DNA of 64,000 nt from Anarhynchus alexandrinus (taxonomy: Eukaryota > Chordata > Aves > Charadriiformes > Charadriidae), in assembly GCA_008711295.1 (NCBI GenBank), contig VUYV01000016.1:6876073-6940072 (forward strand), given 5' to 3'. Numbering within the stretch: the stretch's first letter is position 1; the number at the start of each line of letters is the position of its first letter. The position numbers and the translations under genes are program-made. The notes beneath the pieces were generated by a model. It had not been told where the DNA came from, did no database searches, and saw only the letters and a program-made list of their open reading frames with translations. Below, in pieces: positions 55,401-64,000 of the stretch.

Positions 55401-56477
55401 GGGGAATAAAAACAAACCTGATTCCTACAGATCCAGAAATACTTTTGGATTATGGATTACTAATAAAAAGATTTGCACTGATTTGGGCACATTAGGAAAA
55501 GCTATTAGCATACTAGCAACAACAAATATTGTAATGAGGTAAAACATATATTAAAGCTAAAGGTGATGATAAAAAATGAAAGTCAGAATTAAAACATTTT
55601 GTAAGAATTGTGATGTAAATATCCTACTTTCTTAGTATATCATATATTATAATGTCAGTGATACATTAACATGCTATTTAGTAACACAAAGCAATAAAAT
55701 ACAATTGATGAGGACATTTTAATTACCAGCATTTAGACTGAGTATTATTGTGAATCTCCTATAAAACCCATACTCCCAAAGTATGAACTAATTTTTGCCA
55801 AGTGATATAACATAATTAAACTAAAACCACTAAACACAAACCGTTATGATACCCAGGTGATCAAAGGTAAAGCAGTTATTTACATTACATTAGTGTTCTC
55901 CCCTCACACCAAACAAATAATTTAGAACAATTTAGTTGAGAGGAAAGTAATGAAGTGGATATAGAGTATATTGCATTAAGATAAAAGAAAAAAAAAAAGG
56001 AAAATGTCGATGTATTTTCCCAATGCTGGAAGAAAAGGAGCAGGAATATGTGTTGTATTTACAGGGGATAAAAATAGGGAGTACTACTAATGGAAAGGTG
56101 AGCAATAAACAACATGAAAGGTTAGGTGAAGCAAACAAAATGCAAGAGAAGACAAAAGAGTAAAGTAAAATTAGAAAGGAAAATAACCATGCCATTGTTT
56201 CAACAAAGTTGAAAGACACCACCCACCCTCCTTTTTTTTTCCATGTTGGACTCCATACAAGTAAAAGGATGCAGTTCTTTGCCTGAAAGCCTCACAATCC
56301 AGCGTGAAGTCCAAAATGAATATAGCACAAGAAAGGTATAGAGTATAGGTGATACGCTCATATAGTTGTATGTATTGTGGTACATCAGTTGATTGAACTG
56401 CAATTGTTTAAACTATTTTTTAAAAATTTGACTCTAGTTGAAAATGCAAGAAGGATGGTGATAAACTTCAGCAAATC

Positions 56478-56562
56478 CAGCAGAGGTTGGAACAGGTTGC
56501 CCAGAGAGCCTGCGGATTTGTTATCCCCGGAGCATTTGGCACCCAACTTGTAAAAACCCTGA
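56478..56562 (+). mobile_element. Small CR1 LINE fragment
   Basis: GGTTGGAACAGGTTGCCCAG followed by AGAG and a degenerate ATCCCCGGAGCATTTGGCA matches the ORF2 C-terminal segment that encodes HWNRLPRE and the downstream SLEVFKA in CR1. Only about 80 bp are recognisable. Confidence 0.65.
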
Positions 56563-58503
56563 GCACCCCGATGTAAATTCAGTGCAACCTTGCTTTAGGC
56601 AAAAACTTGGACTACAGACCTCCCGTGCGCCCTCCAGCCGTGGTGAGTTTGTGATTCCTTAATTTTGTACAAGCTATGATTCTGTATGTATCACAAGCAC
56701 TATCTCACTAAGTTAATTAACAGATGTACTTTTTTAACTGAAGTGTGCCTTGAGAAGAGATTTGCCTCCAATCTACAAAAGGTGCATAGGAATTGATGAA
56801 TTTAAAACAGCAGAATCAATCAGAAATGGTGAGAACAGATAGCCATGAATAGATGGTATCGTTTGGAGGGGGAAAACGGCCAAAACAACCAAACAAAGAA
56901 GAGAGATGGAAAAGCAATGAGATGAAAAATTAATTCATTTATTTCTTGTTAAGTATGAGCTAAACGTATCTTTATAGTGGTATAACTCCACTGATTGTGA
57001 TGATGTATGATATCTCTTAAAACAAAAATAGTAAGATGCATAAGAATTTCATTTAAGATAGCCTAGCTTTTTGTCAATAACTATTTTGTACTAGCTTTGT
57101 GCTATATATAATTTTAAAATTTTGACTTGTCTTTCCAGTTCTTACATCTTTTATCTACCCTCTGTGCTTATTCTTTCAACTCTCAACCATATCTTTTAGC
57201 TTTGTATTCTGTCTGGCTACAAAGTTGTTGTAAAAGACAAACCAGATAAAATAGCAGAATAATGAAAGTGGATGTCCCCTCTGGTGAGATCTAGATATTT
57301 CCTCAGTAGAGTATATATGACCTTCTTTCATTTTTGAAACTTGAAAGCTTTCTTTAATAATGTCATTTCAGTCTAATTTTATACAGTCAGCATGTTAGAT
57401 GTCTTTTAAAAGTACTCCCATCTTTTATTGTTTTTAGCAACCAATTAGTTCCCAGCCCAACTAGTCCCAGTTGCTCAGCTGTATACTGGGGATTTGGCAT
57501 AGCATGTTGGAATAAATCACTCGCCTTCTGCCCCTTGCAGTCTTAAAATACAGATCAAAGCATAGATGTAGATGTACACAGTGACAATGGAAGAACCAAA
57601 CCAACAAAATTCATCTGTTTACCTCTTCTTATAGTCACTCCACGTAAACCTTTCTAATGCAGAATGTTGTTTTTCTGGAAAGAAAAGAAGCAATCACTTA
57701 AGGAATTTTATAATTAGGAAATATTTCTAGTACTACTGCAGATTAATACTATGCTTTCTTCTGCTAGATCTGATCGCATTTAATTATCTTCTGTCCTTGC
57801 AAAGCCACTTGATGATGTGACTCTCTTGATTATAAGAAGGTTGTGCACAGCCAGCAGAGGTCAAGTTCCCAATGGTCGCATAGTACGTCAGTGGTGCCAG
57901 TTGAAGTCAATAGAATTACTTTTATGTACTTTTGAGCACATGGTTAAGCCCTGCTTTTTTTCTTTTTTCTCTGTTCTTCTGTATTGAGGTCACTTTGACT
58001 GTTTCATTCTATTTGTGCTTTCAATCTCCATTTTTTACTGAGGACATTGTAGGCTGAGCAGGAATTCCACATTTTCAAGTGGCATACTGAAAAGTGATTT
58101 CCTGCTTAAAAGTTTTTCCTCTTTATTAAGTACTTTCTGGAATGCAACTTAGTTCGTTCTGATACAGAATGACTGAGGCTAAAAGGTAGTTCTAGTTCCA
58201 GCAGCCACTGGCAGAGGCCTGAAAAGCCTTTTGCAAGCACCTCCATCACAACTACAAACATCTGAACTGTGGCAAACTCCCTGGTAGCTGGGAGGGACCA
58301 GGGTGCCAGTTTGGCATGCCACTCCCTACTCCACTGAGTTAGCTCCAAGGTGGGACACTTCTCTTTTCCTCTCTGAGCCAGGAATAGTTCCAGGAGCAAA
58401 AGACAGTTTCAGTCTGGATCAGCTGCTAGGTGTTTTCACCTTGTATTTTTCTCTTCAATATGATGCTGATCCCAGAGAAGAGCCCAAGCTGAACATTCCT
58501 GTC

Positions 58504-58520
58504 TTTTTTTTTTTTTTTTT
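58504..58520. repeat. Homopolymer T17
   Basis: A run of 17 T after GTC. No retrocopy features were seen on either side. Confidence 0.8.
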
Positions 58521-61500
58521 CTGGATCTTCTGCTGCACGTAAAAATTCAGGTGTCTGAGGTTCTTTTGGAAACTCTAAAAGGCTCCTTCTTGTTTGCCTT
58601 TGCAAACATAGATTTTTTTGGCTGTGTGAAGAGTGACATTCACCATACTGCAGAACTCAGGTACAACCTGGTAGCCACTGCAATACTTAAAACATGCATC
58701 AGTCTCACCTGGTATATATAATCACACCTGATACTTCTGAACTGTAATTAGGTTTTGGGGCTTCTGCAAAGCTTGGGAACTTGTTCCACTCATTTACATT
58801 GCAAGACTGAACTGTGTTAGGATATTACTATGTCGAAACAATGTTTTCCAAAATAGTTGACTTAAAATAGGTCTGACTTCAAAGGATCTACAAATTTCTC
58901 TTCTAAAAGTTTGTGATGCTCTAATAAACCAAATAAAGCCAAGTGTATATCTAAATACTAGAAAATAAGATTTTTAAATGTCAGAAGAGTCACTAATTAA
59001 TGTGTATATATTAGATTATTTGAATAATTATCTCAAATTATTTGTTTTATGTGTTTAATATTTTATTTCTTTACTATAAAAAATGACCATTTCTAGATGC
59101 AAGTATAACCTTAGTGGTTAAACTGAAATACTATGCGACCACTTATGAAATATTACCTCTAGTAAAGCATATTAACAAACACATCAACAGTACAGAAGCA
59201 TTCTTTTTCTCTTTGAATATTTTAGCTATCACATTATTTGATGGACCAAAACGTTTTTCCCTGACAAAATGGATTAAAATCATAAAGCTGTAAGAAACAC
59301 AGGAGTATATTGCCTTTCATCTTTCCGTCCAATCACCCACTTGGACAAATGGGGCTTGCAGTTACTTGCCTCCTCTTTAGCTCACTTGCCCAAGGCAACA
59401 AACGAGAAATTACAGGTAACAGTTGATCAAATGCTTGTAGTCAGTTAACTCCCTCTCTACCTGTCACTAAGCATCATTTTATTAACAGACCCTTGACCCA
59501 GGTGTGCTAGTAGCTTGAAAGTTCAGAAGGTAGGATGCAACTGTCAAATAAAAGATGGATGATGTGCATTTTATGTTTTAAATACAACTTAGCGTATCTG
59601 AGAGTAAATGTGCTAATAAAAGGTGACATTTTATAAACGATATTGTGGGAGCCTTGTGAAAAGAACTCAGAACAATTTTAGCATGTGATATGAATGGACA
59701 GGAGGAAAGACTTCATGGTTAATGTACAGGGGCTCTAAGTTTGCATTTGAATTTCCTGCAGTGGGAGTGTGCATCGCCACAGGATTTAATCACAACCAAC
59801 AAGACCATGCATAACACATAGTTTGCTACACAAGCAAGCTTTGATAAGTAAGAATAATGATGGTTGAAATAATTTTTATTACATATAAATCATTTATAAG
59901 CCCATTTTAGATTTTTATATTGCTCTGTTATGGGTATAATAAATCAATTTTGTTTAATAGCTACTGAAATTATACATTTAAAAATGTACCTTCACATATA
60001 TAAAGAAAGAATTTTCTCTTAACATCTGAAACTGTTCATAATATTCTGTTGCTTTTTTTTTTAGTGAGGTAGAAATTGAGGAAATAAGCTAAATCTCAAT
60101 TTAAATTTGCATTTAATTTTTTTATCAATTAAAATGATATTTATATTATGAAAATTTGAAAATATTTAAGATTTTTAAAGACATCTTAATTTCATCTTCA
60201 CCTTTTTCACTGTATTCAATGAAAAGGTTAATAAACAGTGTAAATACTGATTAAAAAAAAGGACTGCTTTCCATTGTACACAATGAAAAGCACTGCTTAC
60301 TGTCATTTTCATTTCTCTTCAATTCATTTTTTTTGTTTCATGCCCCAGCATTTAACTTTGTAGCTGTACAAGAAGCTCTTGAAATTAATTAATAACCAAG
60401 AAAGTTTCTAGTTAAAAAAAAAAAAAGAGAGGGAGAAGAAAAACTTAACTATTTTGTGTTAGATGAGATAAAAAAACCTTTTAGGTAAAAAGATTGAAAA
60501 ATTAGTTTATCTACGGATTCTGTTTGCACTTTGTGTACTATTTTGTTGGTTTAGATTTTTATAAAATAATAAAGAGAATAAACATTTAAAATCTGAAAAA
60601 TGAGGTAAACATGGCCATATCATCATTNCAAACCAACCAAAGAAATAAACATACTTTTTTTTAAAAATAGCATTTACTGCAAATAGAAGAGTTTTATTAG
60701 CTGTATAAATATGCTTTTTGAAATTAAGTATAAGGAAGTAAGAATTTATTTCAGGTAACTCATGTTACATGACCTTTGAGATCAACATACCCTACTTTAC
60801 AGGTTATGTGTAGTTCACAGGTATATTTTAAACTGATTTATGGTGCAGCAGTTTCTGACAGTTGCTTCCGTGATGAAGATGACATAAATTTTCTTCTTGT
60901 TAAACATTGAGGCTTTTCTCACAAAACTGCTCAGTTTTGTTGCCCTCAGTCTGCCACTTCTCTCTTTTGCACAGAATTTTTCAAACATTTTTAAGACTGT
61001 TGATATCTGGGAGAGCCAACTTTCATTCCCGTCCTCTCCATTTCTCCAGCAACTGGTATTTTCATTCTTCCCTTAAGATCTGCGTCTCAGATCGACCCTC
61101 TCCTTCCTCTCTTCTGGTGTGCCAGGTACCCCACAACACAACTGACCCCCATGGAGCCACTGCTCATCCAGCGGCCATGACCTGCCTCCTCCAGGAACCT
61201 AAATCTGCTCTGCTTTACTCTGCTGTAGGCTTAGCGTGGGATCTGCCATGACACTGCCTTTATTCAGGTCAAGATGGTTGATGGTGATCGAAATGCTGTG
61301 TGTAGGTGCCTTAATGCTAGTTTGGTTGGCTGACCCAGCGGTTTGAATTGAAGCCCGAGTTCTCCTTTGGTACCTTTATTCACTTATATAGTGCAGTATT
61401 CGCTCCTGTATTAATTTACATTTCTTATTATATCTCTAACAGGAAGTCTCTAACCAGTCATTACCTTATCCATATGTTAAATGTTCATTTTACAGCCATT

Positions 61501-64000
61501 AGTAGAAACCTGTATTCTGCCCAGGCTATATATCTCTTAAAGGCTATTTTTGGACATTTCCCAGTTTTCCTGTCTTCCTCTGCTGAACGTCACCAGTGTG
61601 GTCACTAGGCCTCGGATGGACTAAATACACCCAGATCATTAGGCAAATACCAATTTCCTATCAGTCTCATTTTCGTGCTCATTGTTTCATCAGAACATTT
61701 TTAAGCCTTCTGAGCACTGCTGTAGCCTACCACATATACAGCTCACTACAGTTTTCTCAGAAAAATAATATCCTATCTTGCAGCCTTATTGGTTTTTATC
61801 CAAGTATTGAAATGTTGCTGCTTAGATAAATTTTCGCACCACATTTGATCTTTGCAATCACTTCTCTCGATTGCTTCTCTCAAAGATCACTGCCTTTGAC
61901 TTGCATGTTTCTATCCTAGTGCTTTTGCACATACTTTTCTGGCCATTGCGTTGGTGGTTTTTGTGTAGATTTCTACTCCATTCTTCTCCATTAGCATCTC
62001 CTGGGATTTCTGTTCATCCTCACTCTACTTTGCTGTAAATCTAGTGTCATCGGTGAACAATCTCATCCATTTACATGGACAGTTAAGCGTCCGCCTAGGG
62101 GCAGAAGTTAATTACTGTATTGTGTGTTATACAAATTAGTATTGTGTCTAAGCATCACTCCACTTTTAGGATGCTTTCTGTTGGGAGACATTCCTTGCTT
62201 GGTAACAATAGGCAAACTTTCCACTTCAGGCTAAATCTCTGAGCAGCGATGTTATGAAAAGAAAATAAAATGTATTTATATTTCATGTTATGCCCTTGTG
62301 CCTCCTAGTCTGCTGCAGGAAGAAAAAGACATAGTCTACATTTTGTTCCCTGCTTTCCTTAGAGTTCATTGCAGTGTGTTACTCTGCTGCCAGCATCCAG
62401 GGAGCAGGATTATTATTCTCGTCATGTGGACATTTTCTTTTCCCCGCTGACTGAGAGCCACAAACTTGTCAGAGAGAAAGTCTGATATATTTGTACCTTT
62501 GTCCCTTTAAAATACATTCACGGCAGGCGTTACATGTAGTCAACCAGGGAAAACCATCTTTCTTTATAAAGAAATTAGGTGTGTTCCCCAAACAGCGTTT
62601 CTAACAGCCGATTTCCCATATATTATTCTAGCTCTGGCTGTGGGAATTGCATGCTTGCAGACAGCTGTGGAATGATTATTCATGTTTTGTATCTACAAAG
62701 CTGAACGTTTTGTTCCTATTCAGGAACAGCGTGGAAGACCTAGCCCAAGTTAGCTGGGAAATGACTTACGATTTCACTTGACCGGAGGATCAGTGATCTT
62801 TGGAAGGTTTAGAGCCTCCAGAATCAACAAGTGTCAGAAGCGAAGGACAGGTCATGCTCATATTGAAGTCAGTGACATAATTTCTTACTGCTTCAGTGGA
62901 ATCAATTGTACCACCAGCAACTGAAGGAGAAAAAAACCCACCCTTAAACGCAACAATAATTTTCTTACTGGGATTAGAACATTTGAATGTTTCCATTTTT
63001 AAGTTGAAGAAAGTTTTACTCCCATCTTTTATCTGGTCTTCCATTTTGGTGCTGGTGTAAACATTAGGCTTCATATTTTTTTTCCTTTTATATATGTATG
63101 TACTTTCTTTACATATTTTCCAAAATTACGACTATTGTAGCAGCTTTTACAAATGAAACTGAAGAATGTGTGCTGATGCCCTTTACAGGAAGAGAGTTAA
63201 GTTTTTTCTCTCTCCCCTTCTGGTCCAATAAACGTTGATTTATAAAATGTGGAGCAGACCCCATGGGACACTAGAATATTCAGTAGCTTGGTAAATATGC
63301 AGTGATCTAGGATATGGGTTCAAATATTTGCTCCACATTATGCAAGCAAGCATAATTTAAACTAAGATCTCTTTTTCAATGCCTGTTTACCTGTTGGCTT
63401 CTCTCTCATTTTCATTATCAGGATGAGAAAACTGTGTTTGGGCTACCAAAGTGCATCACCTGGGCAAAGCGAAGAAACCAAGTAAAGATAGAAGACGATA
63501 ATGTACCCTTAGGAGCTGATCTAATCTGAATATTAAATATGCTTATAAAGAGGAAGCTTGGTCTGATTTTTAGCTGGGTAAAAGGCAAACTCTGAGTGCT
63601 CCCTCGCATCCGTAAGTGTGGTAAGACTAAGGATTTTGTTTTAAGGAATTGTTCCATGACCTAAGATTAATGGTAATAGTAGAGGTGCTAATGTGTGTGT
63701 TTGTAAGAAAAGAAGTGGAAACATTGCTACCTTGTGCCTCACCTTTCTTTGTTATAGGTCAAGCAAAAGAATGTGTCACCAAAGAAAAGCCTGTTCTTGA
63801 CCAGAAGGTGTACACAATGGTGTCTACATGGCTTAGCTGAAATGGCACATTTTTCAGGTGGACAGTTGTGGACACCTTCCTACGCCTGACTTCAACCAGT
63901 TATCTACGCCCCACCGTGAGCTACCCTTTCTAGGTAAAGCCGTGTTGGTTCATGAGCGTTACGTGACAGAGGAAGGCCGGGAGGATGCCCCTTGCCGTCC

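Larger units (their letters stand above)
40280..64000. other. Intergenic, no gene recognised apart from repeat remnants
   Basis: AT-rich, lowest in GC at about 59.0-60.7 kb. It contains the LINE fragments listed separately, one ambiguous base at 60628 and a rise in CpG content in the last 150 bases. The blocks at 53.4-54.3 and 60.9-61.3 kb are less AT-rich and have 60-114-codon frames, but these show no family motif. No MACROD2 or SEL1L2 exon was recognised. Confidence 0.5.

Noticed and set aside
60907..61251. 114-codon plus-strand frame.
   Set aside because: No family motif, no splice or promoter context, and serine/leucine-rich composition typical of a pyrimidine-rich chance frame.
61990..62100. 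AATCTAGTGTCATCGGTGAA, reminiscent of an internal segment of old CR1-type elements in turtles and crocodilians.
   Set aside because: The similarity is confined to a few tens of bases and cannot be supported without an alignment.

Overview
The window is nuclear DNA of a vertebrate, almost certainly a bird. The evidence is spliced genes with GT-AG introns, an AT-rich intergenic background, and CR1 LINE copies with the avian 3' octamer end (ATTCTATG) as the only abundant interspersed repeat. The gene order matches the vertebrate ESF1 - NDUFAF5 block (human 20p12). No prokaryotic-type operon, CRISPR array or phage is visible.

Layout. Positions 1-5085 hold the 5' part of ESF1 on the minus strand: four coding exons, with the rest of the gene off the left edge. 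A CpG island at about 5460-6440 is a head-to-head promoter shared with NDUFAF5 on the plus strand. NDUFAF5 is complete: 11 coding exons from 5892 to 13277, 350 codons, polyadenylation signal at 13658. A CR1 copy lies in its intron 6 and a CR1 fragment in intron 8.

From 13.7 kb to the right edge I recognise no known gene. The best candidate for an undescribed gene is a set of three phase-compatible plus-strand exons at 22039-22577. It ends in a stop codon, its two introns are 83-84 nt, and its product is not one I recognise. Weaker exon-like blocks lie at 19159-19438, 20048-20080 and 21076-21210. SEL1L2, which follows NDUFAF5 in human, was not found in the 50 kb downstream. The rest is AT-rich intergenic DNA with CR1 pieces (39.7-40.3, 46.0-46.4 and 56.5 kb), an older CR1/L3-like fragment (44.9-45.2 kb), a T57 tract at 24.8 kb and two ambiguous bases (18808, 60628).

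Functionally, the two recognised genes join ribosome biogenesis (ESF1, a nucleolar pre-rRNA factor) to mitochondrial complex I assembly (NDUFAF5, which hydroxylates an arginine of NDUFS7). Their shared promoter carries NRF-1, ETS/GABP, CCAAT and YY1-type motifs, a layout typical of housekeeping and nuclear-encoded mitochondrial genes.
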